This document shows positions 5,765 through 13,498 of a DNA stretch of 18,434 nucleotides, in pieces. A model generated the notes under the pieces. That model was not told the DNA's origin and made no database searches. It saw nothing but the letters and a program-made list of their open reading frames with translations. Source of the stretch: CAYSYM01 sp964435115 (GTDB lineage Bacteria; Chloroflexota; UBA6077; CF-72). The DNA lies in assembly GCA_964435115.1 (NCBI GenBank), contig CAYSYM010000067.1:1-18434 (forward strand). The letters run 5' to 3'. Position 1 is the stretch's first letter, and the number at the start of each line of letters is the position of its first letter. A program made the position numbers and the translations under genes.

Positions 5765-7264
5765 TCAGCCTGGACTGGCGGCCTCGGTTCGACTGCCGAC
5801 CAGCTCGCGCGGGGCGGCCTGGGTGGCGGGAACACCCTCGGCCAGTGGCAGCGAGACGATGAAGGCGGTCCCGCTCGCCTCGTCGCTCTGGGCCAGGATC
5901 GTCCCTCCGTGCGCCTGGACGATCTCCTTGGCGATCGCGAGCCCCAGCCCCCGACCTTCGCCGCCGACGCGTGCCCGGTCGAGCTGGTAGAAGCGCTCGA
6001 AGACGCGCTCGACCTCGCCGGCTGGGATGACCGACCCGGTATTGTGGACGCGGAGCGTGGCGCGGCCCGGCCGCGGCACTCGCCCTCGCTGGGGCGAGCC
6101 ACGCCGCTCGGCCGCGGCAGAGATGGTGATCTCCCCACCCGCCGGGGTGTGCTTGAAGGCGTTGTCCAGCAAGTTGTCGAGCACCTGGGCCAGGCGGTGG
6201 GCGTCGCCCAGCACCGGGATCGCATCCTGCGCCTCGACGCGCAGGCGCACGCGCGCCTCGTCCGCGCGGAAGGTGAAGCGGCGGCAGCCCGCCCGGGCCA
6301 CCTCGGCCAGGTCCACCTGGGAGCGGTCCAGCACCACGTCGCCCGACTCGATGCGCCCCAGGTACAGGAGGTCGTCGATCAGACGTCGCATGCGCCCTGC
6401 CTCCTCGCCGATCACGCGCCCCGCCTCCTGCCCACCCTGGCGGTCCGAGACCGTCCCGTCGACCAGCGCGGCGGCGAAGCCCTGGATCGAGGTGAGTGGC
6501 GTCCGGAGGTCGTGGCTCACGTTGGCGAGCAGGTTGCGCATGGCGCGGTGCGAATGCGCCACCTCGCGCGCCATAGCGTTGAACGCCTTGGTGAGACGCC
6601 CCACCTCGTCATCCCCCTCGGGCGTGTCGAGCTGGTGCTCGAGATGCCCGCGCGCCATCGCCTCAGAGACTCGAGTGATCTGGACGAGCGGACGCGTGAT
6701 CGACGAGGCGAGCTTCCAGGCGATGGCCGTTGACACGAGCAGCGCCAGCAAGGCCGCCAGCGACAGGCGCGGCAGCAGCTCGAGCCAGGCGCCGGTCAGG
6801 CTCTGCTCGGGGGCGAGCACCGCCACTCGGTAGCCGGACTGGCCGAAGGGGACGACGGCGTAGACCTCCTCGCCACTCGGCGCGTTGACCGTGCCCTGGA
6901 ACATGCCCGGGCGACGGCTACTGCTCGGCGGCATCGCGAAGGAGCGATCGGCCAGCTTCCCTTGGTCGGTGTCGTGCAAGACGATGCCGCGGTCACTGAG
7001 CAGGAGGATCCGCGCGCGAGCGGCCCCGGCGAGCTGGTCGAGCTGGTTCTCAATCTCGGAGAGGGGGACGCCGCTGCGGATCGCGCGGAAGACGAGCCCG
7101 GAGGTGCCGAGCGCCACCACCTCCAGGCGGTCCCGCTCCCGTTCGGCCTGGTACTCGCGCAGCAGGTAGACGAAGGTCGCGCTCGCCAGCACCAGCGAGA
7201 GGGCGATCACCGCGGCGAAGGCCACGATCAGCTTCTGGCGGAGCGACACGCGTGCGAAGACCAC
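5765..7264 (-). CDS. Membrane-bound sensor histidine kinase
   Basis: Sensor half of a two-component system. From GTG at 7262-7264 it has 499 residues. A first membrane helix at about 12-35 is followed by an extracytoplasmic sensor region of about 125 residues and a second helix at about 163-187. A HAMP linker (about 188-240), a HisKA domain with His251 in NLLANVSHDLRTPLTSIQG, and a HATPase domain follow, with N-box DNLLDNAFKHTP, FERFYQLDRARVG and G-box GRGLGLAIAKEI. A short Arg/Pro-rich insert (AERRGSPQRGRVPRPGR) interrupts the ATPase domain after the N-box. GAGG lies seven bases before the GTG. The gene follows its response regulator after a 151-base gap that holds no gene I can see. Confidence 0.95.
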   Translation of the reverse strand: MVFARVSLRQKLIVAFAAVIALSLVLASATFVYLLREYQAERERDRLEVVALGTSGLVFRAIRSGVPLSEIENQLDQLAGAARARILLLSDRGIVLHDTDQGKLADRSFAMPPSSSRRPGMFQGTVNAPSGEEVYAVVPFGQSGYRVAVLAPEQSLTGAWLELLPRLSLAALLALLVSTAIAWKLASSITRPLVQITRVSEAMARGHLEHQLDTPEGDDEVGRLTKAFNAMAREVAHSHRAMRNLLANVSHDLRTPLTSIQGFAAALVDGTVSDRQGGQEAGRVIGEEAGRMRRLIDDLLYLGRIESGDVVLDRSQVDLAEVARAGCRRFTFRADEARVRLRVEAQDAIPVLGDAHRLAQVLDNLLDNAFKHTPAGGEITISAAAERRGSPQRGRVPRPGRATLRVHNTGSVIPAGEVERVFERFYQLDRARVGGEGRGLGLAIAKEIVQAHGGTILAQSDEASGTAFIVSLPLAEGVPATQAAPRELVGSRTEAASPG

Positions 7265-7415
7265 GAGGCGCCTCAGGGTAGCACCCGGCCCACCGGCACG
7301 CGGGCTGCCACCAGGCCGGCGCCTGCCACGCCTCGTCGCACGGCGTGTGTCCCGCTAGCGGTGGCCGCGGCACACCGCGCGTGGTGCAGGCGCGCAGGTG
7401 CACCGGTCCAGGAGT

Positions 7416-8174
7416 CTACGCCACCGGCCGGGCATCCTGCGACTGCTCCGCATCCGCGGCGCCGCGCCGGCCGCGGCGGTTCGCCTCGCCGGCGTCCGCC
7501 TCGCTCACATCGACCAGCTTGTATCCGACCCCCCACACCGTCTGGATCCTGGCGGTGCTCCCGCGCAGCTTCTCACGCAGCCAGGTGACATGGACATCTA
7601 CGGTGCGCGAGTCCCCGTAGTAATCGTACCCCCACGCCACCTTGAGCAGGCGCTCGCGGTCGAACACCATGCCCGGATTCCGTGCCAGCGTGCTGAGGAG
7701 GTCGAACTCCTTGGGGCGCAGCTCGACGAGCTGCCCGTTCACCCGCACCTCGTGCCGTTCTGGGTCGACGCTGAGATTTCCAACCCGCAAGACCCGCGTC
7801 GGCGCCTTGCCCACGTTGTAGCGGCGGAGGACAGCCTTGACGCGGGCCACCAGCTCGCGGGGGTTGAAGGGCTTGGTAACGTAGTCGTCCGCGCCCAGCT
7901 CGAGCCCGACCACCTTGTCCACGTCGTCGTCACGCGCGGTCAGCACGATGATCGGGACGTCGCTCTCCTTGCGCAGGCGACGGCAGACCTCCCAACCGTC
8001 CATCTCCGGCATCATCAGGTCCAGTAGCACCAGGTCTGGCCGCGCCAGACGCGCCTTCTCCAACGCCTCGCGGCCGTTGCCCGCGGTTTCCACGCCGAAG
8101 CCCTCGCTGGTGAGGTACATCCGGGTGAGCTGGACGATGTTCTTCTCGTCGTCCGCGATGAGGATGGTCGGCAT
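7416..8174 (-). CDS. OmpR/PhoB-family response regulator
   Basis: DNA-binding partner of the histidine kinase that follows it. The 252 residues comprise a receiver domain with Asp8-Asp9, phospho-acceptor Asp52 (LVLLDLMMPEMDGWE), Thr79 and Lys101 (YVTKPFNPREL), then a winged-helix effector domain at about 130-222 with ELRPKEFDLLSTLARNPG, SRTVDVHVTWLREKL and IQTVWGVGYKL. A 30-residue polar tail (from VSEADAGEANRR) extends beyond the usual end of the family. GGGG lies a few bases before the ATG. The gene starts 61 bases after the ABC permease stop on the same strand, so the two-component system probably shares the exporter transcript and may regulate it. Confidence 0.96.
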   Translation of the reverse strand: MPTILIADDEKNIVQLTRMYLTSEGFGVETAGNGREALEKARLARPDLVLLDLMMPEMDGWEVCRRLRKESDVPIIVLTARDDDVDKVVGLELGADDYVTKPFNPRELVARVKAVLRRYNVGKAPTRVLRVGNLSVDPERHEVRVNGQLVELRPKEFDLLSTLARNPGMVFDRERLLKVAWGYDYYGDSRTVDVHVTWLREKLRGSTARIQTVWGVGYKLVDVSEADAGEANRRGRRGAADAEQSQDARPVA

Positions 8175-8235
8175 GGACCCCGGTCAGCCGTCACTTAGGA
8201 GGCCGACTCCCCGACCCCCAACACCCGTCCCGGTG

Positions 8236-9498
8236 CTACTCATAGCGCAGCGCCTCGATGGGGTTGAGCCGCGCGGCGCGCGTGGCGGGGTAGATGCCGA
8301 AGAACAGCCCCACCGCGGCCGAGACCCCGAAGGCGAGCGCCACCGAGTCCAGCCCGACCTGGGTCGTCAGTGTCTGTGTCGCGCCGCCCGTCGAGGGCAC
8401 CTGGATCTGGCTGATCAGGCCCGCGATCCCCGTGCCAATGGCGATGCCGAGCGCGCCGCCGAGCACGCTGACCACGATCGACTCGACGAGGAACTGGGTC
8501 AGGATGTCGTTGCGCCGCGCGCCCACCGCCTTGCGGATGCCGATCTCCCGCGTTCGCTCGGTCACACTGACGAGCATGATGTTCATGATGCCGATGCCAC
8601 CGACGACCAGGGAGATGCCGGCGATGGCCCCGAGCAGGAGCGTGAACGTCCCGGCGACCTGCGAGAAGGCGTTCAGGAAGTCCTGCTGGCTCTGGATAGT
8701 GAAGTCGTCCTGCGCCACCCGGTGCCGGGCGCGGAGGAGGTCGCCAATCTCGGCCACCGTCTGGTCCATCAGGCTGGCGTCTGACACCTGGACGTTCACG
8801 GTCGAGACGTTCGGCTCGCCGCGGACCGTGCGCTGGGCGAACAGACGCGCCTGCAGCGTGGTGATGGGCATGTACACCTGGTCGTCCTGGTTACCGAACG
8901 CGCTGGCGCCCTTGGACGCGGTGACGCCGATCACGCGGAAGGTGCTGCCCGCACGCTCGAACACGCTGATCCGCACCGTCTGGCCGACGGGATCGCTGTC
9001 CCCAAAGACCTGCTGAGCCACCGTGCTGCCCAGCACCACGACGTTCGACCGGCCGTCCACCTGCTGCTTCTGGATCCACTCACCCGAGACGAGGTTCAGG
9101 TTGCGGACCTCGCTGTACGTCTCGGTCGTGCCGGTGATGCGCGTCCGCCAGTTCTGCCCGCCGGCGAGGATCTGTCCGAACCCGCCCATCTCGGGCGCCA
9201 CCCCGACCACAGTCGGGAGCTGGGCGATCGCCTGGGCGTCATCGAGGGTGAGCGTGCCCGCGTTGCCCTCCCCGCTGCGCACGCCCTGGCTGTTCGTGGA
9301 CCCGGGCCGGATAAACAGGAGGTTGGTGCCCAGGCTCTGGATCTGGCTGGTGATCTGCGCCTGCGCCCCCTTCCCGATCGACATGAGCGAGATCACGGCG
9401 CCCACGCCGATGATGATGCCGAGCATGGTGAGGGCCGTCCGCAGCTTGTTGGCGCCCAGGGCGCGCAGGGCCACACGAATCGCGGCAACGCTCTTCAT
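8236..9498 (-). CDS. MacB-type ABC transporter permease
   Basis: Membrane subunit of a mechanotransmission-type ABC exporter. The 420 residues begin MKSVAAIRVALRALGANKLRT and have one N-terminal membrane helix (TMLGIIIGVGAVISLMSIG). A large extracytoplasmic MacB periplasmic-core domain of about 230 residues follows, then three C-terminal helices including TLLLGAIAGISLVVGGIGIMN, with the family signature SVTERTREIGIRKAVGARR between the second and third. It ends at the typical PIEALRYE. The ATG at 9496-9498 overlaps the ATPase stop as ATGA, which fixes the start and indicates translational coupling; the longer open frame to 9612 is only the overlap with the ATPase gene. Substrates of the family include peptides, lipids, lipoproteins and antibiotics; this one cannot be named. 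Confidence 0.95.
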   Translation of the reverse strand: MKSVAAIRVALRALGANKLRTALTMLGIIIGVGAVISLMSIGKGAQAQITSQIQSLGTNLLFIRPGSTNSQGVRSGEGNAGTLTLDDAQAIAQLPTVVGVAPEMGGFGQILAGGQNWRTRITGTTETYSEVRNLNLVSGEWIQKQQVDGRSNVVVLGSTVAQQVFGDSDPVGQTVRISVFERAGSTFRVIGVTASKGASAFGNQDDQVYMPITTLQARLFAQRTVRGEPNVSTVNVQVSDASLMDQTVAEIGDLLRARHRVAQDDFTIQSQQDFLNAFSQVAGTFTLLLGAIAGISLVVGGIGIMNIMLVSVTERTREIGIRKAVGARRNDILTQFLVESIVVSVLGGALGIAIGTGIAGLISQIQVPSTGGATQTLTTQVGLDSVALAFGVSAAVGLFFGIYPATRAARLNPIEALRYE

Positions 9499-10295
9499 AC
9501 CAGTGCTCCACCAAGGACCGTCTGCGGGTAGGCGTGAACGGCCGGGTCTGCGACACGCCCGTCGCTCGGCACTCCCGACCCCGCCTCGAGCTGTCGCTCG
9601 GCGTCCAGCCACTGCTCGGGCGACACCAGCTCGTCCTGCACGATGAGGCCATCGCGGATGTGCACGATGCGCCGCGTGTGGTAGGCGATCTCGGACTCAT
9701 GGGTGACGAAGACCACGGTCAGCCCCCGCTCGCGGTTGAGCCGCTGGAAGATGGCCATGATCTCGGTGCTCGTGTGGGTATCCAGCGCGCCCGTGGGCTC
9801 GTCGGCCAGGATGATCGACGGGTCGTTCACGAGCGCCCGGGCAATGGCGACCCGCTGCTGCTGGCCGCCAGAGAGCTCGGTCGGTCGGTGGTGGGCCCGG
9901 TCTTCCAGCCCCACGGCACGCAGCGCCTCCAGCGCCCGCTCCCGCCGGTCGCGCACGCCGGCATAGACCATCGGCAGCTCGACCTGCTCCAGCGCCGGCG
10001 TGCGCGGGAGGAGGTTGAACTGCTGGAAGACGAACCCGATCTTGCGACTGCGCACGGCGGCGAGCTGGTCGTCGTTCAGGCTGCCCACGTCCTGCCCATC
10101 CAGCGTGTAGCTCCCGGACGTGGGGGTGTCCAGGCAGCCGAGGATGTTCATGAGCGTCGACTTCCCTGACCCGCTCGGACCCATGATCGCCACCAGCTCG
10201 CCATCCGCGATCGACAGGCCGATCCCGCGCAGGGCGTGCACCTCGACAGTGCCCAGCCGGTACAGCTTGGTGACGTCATGCAACTCGATCGGCAT
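9495..10295 (-). CDS. MacB/LolD-type ABC transporter ATPase
   Basis: ATP-driven motor of the exporter. Its 266 residues hold Walker A (GPSGSGKST), the Q-loop (FVFQQFNLLPRTPALEQ), signature LSGGQQQRVAIARAL, Walker B (IILADEPTGALD) and the switch His (VFVTHE), all intact. The characteristic GCLDTPTSG and FNLLPR sequences place it with LolD/MacB ATPases. A tail of about 40 residues past the nucleotide-binding domain is low in conserved features. AGAGGT seven bases upstream of the ATG at 10293-10295 is a good ribosome binding site. It overlaps the permease by four bases. The gap to the upstream cupin gene contains a 7-base repeat tract. Confidence 0.96.
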   Translation of the reverse strand: MPIELHDVTKLYRLGTVEVHALRGIGLSIADGELVAIMGPSGSGKSTLMNILGCLDTPTSGSYTLDGQDVGSLNDDQLAAVRSRKIGFVFQQFNLLPRTPALEQVELPMVYAGVRDRRERALEALRAVGLEDRAHHRPTELSGGQQQRVAIARALVNDPSIILADEPTGALDTHTSTEIMAIFQRLNRERGLTVVFVTHESEIAYHTRRIVHIRDGLIVQDELVSPEQWLDAERQLEAGSGVPSDGRVADPAVHAYPQTVLGGALV

Positions 10296-10372
10296 GGTGG
10301 GGACCTCTGTCCTCCGGGCTCAGACCGCGGGCCCGGGATAGCGGCACGCGGAGCTCAGCACGGAGCGCCGTT

Positions 10373-10435
10373 CTCCCTGCCTTCTGGCTCCGACCCTCTG
10401 GCGTCTGCCATCTACCATCTGACACCTGCCATCAC
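10373..10435. repeat. Degenerate 7-bp tandem repeat (consensus CCATCTG)
   Basis: On the plus strand nine consecutive heptads can be read: CTCCCTG, CCTTCTG, GCTCCGA, CCCTCTG, GCGTCTG, CCATCTA, CCATCTG, ACACCTG, CCATCAC. Six end in TG and the centre is close to CCATCTG (CAGATGG on the transcribed strand). The tract lies between the cupin gene and the ABC ATPase gene and touches the cupin stop codon. It is less GC-rich than its surroundings and codes for nothing I recognise. Confidence 0.6.
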
Positions 10436-10881
10436 CGGTTCCTGGTCGTCCAGTCGAACCCGATCGCCGGGTCGTCCCACGCCAGCCGCAGCTCGTCGGC
10501 CGGGTCGTAGGTGTGCGTGGTGTGGTACACGAGCGCCACGGGCGTCGTGCCCAGGACGCGGTAGCCGTGGGCCACTCCGCGCGGGATGTACAGCACCGCC
10601 CGGTGCTGCTCCCCCAGGTAGAAGACGTTCGTCTCGCCACGCGTGGGCGAATCCTCGCGCAGGTCATGCAGCCCCACCTGCGCCATGCCGGAGACGACGA
10701 ACCACAGGTCGTCCTGGCGCTGGTGCCAGTGCCACGCCTTGACGACCCCGGGGTAGGCGACGGAGTAGTTCGACTGCCCGAACCGCGTGTAGAAGGGGTC
10801 ATCTTCGCGGAGCAGCTCCATGAAGTAGCCACGGTCGTCCGCATGCACGGCGAGCGGTTTGAGCTGGACATCCTTGATCAT
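10432..10881 (-). CDS. RmlC-like cupin (dTDP-4-dehydrorhamnose 3,5-epimerase family)
   Basis: A 149-residue cupin resembling dTDP-sugar epimerases. Family features are DDRGYFMELLRED at the N-terminus, VVKAWHWHQRQDDLWFVVSG (RmlC has RGLHFQ...QGKLVRCAVG) with His51 at the catalytic His position, LREDSPTRGE, and LYIPRGVAHGYRVLG, then YHTTHTYDPADE and WDDPAIGFDW. It is shorter than RmlC (about 180), and the YKATNYY-like stretch that carries a conserved Tyr reads YHTTHTY, so whether it epimerises, isomerises or only binds a sugar nucleotide is open. It begins 11 bases after the membrane fusion protein stop and precedes the ABC ATPase, in an operon with no other sugar-nucleotide gene visible. Confidence 0.82.
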   Translation of the reverse strand: MIKDVQLKPLAVHADDRGYFMELLREDDPFYTRFGQSNYSVAYPGVVKAWHWHQRQDDLWFVVSGMAQVGLHDLREDSPTRGETNVFYLGEQHRAVLYIPRGVAHGYRVLGTTPVALVYHTTHTYDPADELRLAWDDPAIGFDWTTRNR

Positions 10882-10892
10882 CGCCCCAAAGC

Positions 10893-13322
10893 TTAATGGC
10901 CGGCCGCCGGGCCAGCCGGAGCGGCGCCGCCACCGCCGGCCACCACCACGCGGCCGCCGGTCGACGCGCCCGGCACGCCCGAGGCGACGTTTGGCGCCCG
11001 CGTGGTGGTGCCGGGGATGAGCACCTGGTCGCCTTCGCTGAGCCCGTCGACAATCTCGACCGCCTGGTCACTCGAGATGCCCGTGCGGACGGTGCGGGTC
11101 GCCGTCTTCCCGTCCGGCGTGACGACCTCGACGACCTGGTCGCGCCCCTGGCGGCGGACGGCGCGCACGGGCACGTTGAGCACGTTCTCCTTCTGGGCGA
11201 TGGTGATGGTGGCGCTGGCCGTCAGCCCCGCGGGGAGGATGGTGGGCGCCTGGCTCTGCTGCTGCATGCCGGCCTGGCCCGCGCCCTGGCCGCGCGCGCC
11301 GCCTCCTTGGTCGCCGGCCTCCCGCTCCCCACCTCCGAACTGGTCGGCGCCGCCGCCTGCCGCCTGCAGGGCGCCCAGGTTCAGCCCCGCGGTGTTCCCA
11401 CCTGGGCCAAACCGCGCTGGCTCGATGCGCAGGGAGACCGGGTACGTCACGACGCCCTGGGTGGCCGTGCCATTCGGCGCGACGGCGACGACCGTGCCCA
11501 CGTACGGGCGGCCCGGGAGCGCGTCGAAGGTCACCAGCGCCTTCTGGCCCACCTGGAGCTGGGCCACGTTCGTCTCGTCCACCGTCACGTCCACCCGCAC
11601 CTCGCGCGGGTCGATGAGGACGATGAATCCGGTGGTGCCGCTCGGCGCCTGCTCGCCGACGTTCCCGGTGATCGCCCCGACGATCCCGTCGAACGGAGCG
11701 ACCAGGGTGGCGTTGCCGAAGTCAACCTGGGCCTGCTGCACCGCCAGCTCCGCCTGGCGCACGGCCTCCTGCTGCAGCGCGATGTCGCTCGGCTTGGCGC
11801 TGCCCGTCCTGAGGGCCAGCGTCGCCTGGGCGCTCGCCGCCTGGCTCTGGGCCGCCGTCACGTCCGCTTCGGTCGCGCCGGCCTTGAGCTGGTCCAGCTT
11901 CGCCTGCGCGCTGACGAGCCCGGCCTGGGCGCCGTCGGCCACCGTGCGCGCGTTCGCCAGGTCGGTCTCGGACGAGGCCGTGGTGGCGTCGAGCTTGGCC
12001 TGCGCCGCGGTGAGCTGGGCGTTGGCGGCGTCCACCGCCGCCTGCGCCGCCTGGACGTCCTCTGGCCGCGGGCTGCGCACCTGGCGCAGCTTCGCCTGGG
12101 CGCTCTGCAGGCTCGCCTGCGCGCTGTCGTAGCTCGCCTGGGCGGCCACCAGGTCGGCCGGGACCTGCTGCGCCGCTCGCACCTGCTCCAGCTTCGCCCG
12201 CGCCGAGTCGTACGCCGCCTGGGCTGCCTCCACGTCCTTCTGCGCCTGGAGCATCGCCCAGGAGCCCGACCCTTCGAGCTGCTTCACCTTCTCCTGGGCT
12301 GCCAGCAGGCTGGCCTGGGCCCGGGCCACGGCCGCGACCTGATCGACCGAGGAGCTGTAGGTGCCTGAGTTGGCGGCGTTCAGCGCCCACTGGGCGGCGA
12401 CCAGGTCGGCCTGCGCCTGCGCCAGGTCCGTCGTCTTCTGCGCCAGCGCCTGGTGGGCCTGCTGCAGCTGCGCGCCCGCGCTCAGCACCGACGACTGCGC
12501 CGCCTGGACCTCGGCCGGGACTGCGCTCGACGCCTTCACCTGCTCCAGCTTGGCCTGCGCGCTCCGCACGTTCGCCTGCGCCTGGTCGACCCCCGCCTGG
12601 GCCGCGGCGAGCTCCTCCTGGGTGGGCTGGGTGAGCTGGAGGAGCTTCGACTGGGCTGCCGCCAGGGTCTGCCGGGCGCCATCTACGCCCTGCTGGGCCG
12701 ACGCGACGTCCGAGGCCGACGTGCCGGCCTCCAGCGCCTGGACCTTCGCCGTCGCCTGGTCGTAGCTCGCCTGGGCCTGCACCACCGCCGCCTCGGCAGC
12801 CCGCAAGTCCGCCGCAACCGGGCCGGCTCGTACCTGCTCCAGCTTCGCGACCGCGGCGTCGAAGGCGGCCTGAGCTGCCGCCACCTCCTCCGGCGTGGCA
12901 CCCTCGGTGAGCTGCTGGAGCTTCAGCTGCGCGACGGCGAGCTGGGACTTCGCCTGGTCCAGCTTCACCTGGAGCGCGTCCGCCGCCAGGCGCGCCAGGG
13001 GCTGGCCCGCTTTCACCTGGTCGCCCACCGCCACTGACACCTCTGCCAGCCGGCCGGACGCCTGGAAGACCAGCCTCGCCTGCTTGGTGGCCACCACGCT
13101 GCCCGTGGCGCTGACGGTGGATCCCACGGTTCCCCGCTGCACCGGGACCACCTGGCCGGCCGGCGCCGGTGGCGCCGCCGGGACGAGGCGCTGGTAGGCG
13201 AACCAGCCGGCCGCCGCGACCAGCACGACGGCCGCCAGACCGGCGACGGCGGGAGCCCAGCGCGGGCCACCCAGGGGCACGAATCGACGCACGGGTCTGG
13301 GCAGGGAAGCGGTGATCTGCAT
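10893..13322 (-). CDS. HlyD/MacA-type membrane fusion protein with greatly extended coiled coil
   Basis: Adaptor subunit of the exporter. From ATG at 13320-13322, with GGAGG seven bases upstream, it has 809 residues, about twice a usual MacA. One membrane anchor lies at about 23-43. The first half of the lipoyl domain follows (TVSATGSVVATKQARLVF, GRLAEVSVAVGDQVKAGQPLARL). Residues of about 112-537 form Ala/Gln-rich helical repeats. The second lipoyl half is NATLVAPFDGIVGAITGNVGEQ, then beta-barrel segments (VRVDVTVDETNVAQLQVGQKALVTF). A Gly/Gln-rich insert (GGGADQFGGGEREAGDQ) sits at about 650-690, before ILPAGLTASATITIAQKENVLNVPVRAV, and the C-terminal domain ends in a Gly/Pro/Ala tail. An open frame continues upstream to 13760, but it runs into the amidohydrolase gene and lacks family sequence. 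Confidence 0.93.
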   Translation of the reverse strand: MQITASLPRPVRRFVPLGGPRWAPAVAGLAAVVLVAAAGWFAYQRLVPAAPPAPAGQVVPVQRGTVGSTVSATGSVVATKQARLVFQASGRLAEVSVAVGDQVKAGQPLARLAADALQVKLDQAKSQLAVAQLKLQQLTEGATPEEVAAAQAAFDAAVAKLEQVRAGPVAADLRAAEAAVVQAQASYDQATAKVQALEAGTSASDVASAQQGVDGARQTLAAAQSKLLQLTQPTQEELAAAQAGVDQAQANVRSAQAKLEQVKASSAVPAEVQAAQSSVLSAGAQLQQAHQALAQKTTDLAQAQADLVAAQWALNAANSGTYSSSVDQVAAVARAQASLLAAQEKVKQLEGSGSWAMLQAQKDVEAAQAAYDSARAKLEQVRAAQQVPADLVAAQASYDSAQASLQSAQAKLRQVRSPRPEDVQAAQAAVDAANAQLTAAQAKLDATTASSETDLANARTVADGAQAGLVSAQAKLDQLKAGATEADVTAAQSQAASAQATLALRTGSAKPSDIALQQEAVRQAELAVQQAQVDFGNATLVAPFDGIVGAITGNVGEQAPSGTTGFIVLIDPREVRVDVTVDETNVAQLQVGQKALVTFDALPGRPYVGTVVAVAPNGTATQGVVTYPVSLRIEPARFGPGGNTAGLNLGALQAAGGGADQFGGGEREAGDQGGGARGQGAGQAGMQQQSQAPTILPAGLTASATITIAQKENVLNVPVRAVRRQGRDQVVEVVTPDGKTATRTVRTGISSDQAVEIVDGLSEGDQVLIPGTTTRAPNVASGVPGASTGGRVVVAGGGGAAPAGPAAGH
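11745..12990 (-). repeat. About 13 degenerate coiled-coil modules within the membrane fusion protein
   Basis: The hairpin region is built from modules of about 32 residues with the pattern P-x-[DE]-[VL]-x-A-A-Q, then a second AQ-rich half ending in A-Q-x-K-L-x-Q-[LV]. Examples are PEEVAAAQAAF, PADLVAAQASYDSAQ, PEDVQAAQAAVDAANAQ and SAQAKLRQVRSPR. Modules end at Gly/Pro/Ser/Thr-rich breaks such as EGATP or AGTSAS. Divergence between copies is high, so they are not a recent duplication, but a few neighbours (AKLEQVRA, AKLEQVKA, AKLRQVRS) remain close. Confidence 0.8.
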
Positions 13323-13420
13323 GAGGCATCCTCCAAGATGGCGGAGGGTAGCGCACGGGTGGAGCGCCGAAGAACCAGCGCTGCGGCCGTACCCCGTGGC
13401 TGAGTATGGACCCCGGCTGC

Positions 13421-13455
13421 TAATGGCCGAACAATTATCTGTTAACAGGACGCTA
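13421..13455 (-). promoter_or_regulatory. AT-rich island, candidate promoter/operator of the exporter operon
   Basis: This is the most AT-rich stretch I noticed in the window. On the minus strand it holds GATAAT (13434-13439, five of six matches to the -10 consensus), immediately preceded by the perfect palindrome CTGTTAACAG (13439-13448). Transcription from here would give a leader of roughly 105 bases before the membrane fusion protein ATG. No good -35 is found, which could mean an activator is needed. The rest of the 13323-13498 gap shows no gene. Confidence 0.45.
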
Positions 13456-13498
13456 AGAGCGAGCAGCCGGGCGCCGCCCGCGGAGCCGCCGCCACGGG

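Noticed and set aside
7265..7415. Possible small RNA or gene between regulator and kinase
   Set aside because: Only a short GGTGCA/TGCACC pair (7383-7404) is seen; there is no convincing fold, start signal or coding pattern.
9499..9612. N-terminal extension of the permease
   Set aside because: It lies wholly inside the ATPase gene in another frame; the ATGA overlap and the MacB-type MKSVAAIRVALRAL start are decisive.
10896..12368. A 490-residue plus-strand open frame opposite the membrane fusion protein
   Set aside because: It mirrors the Ala/Gln repeat of the real gene as Leu/Arg/Gly repeats and has no family motif.
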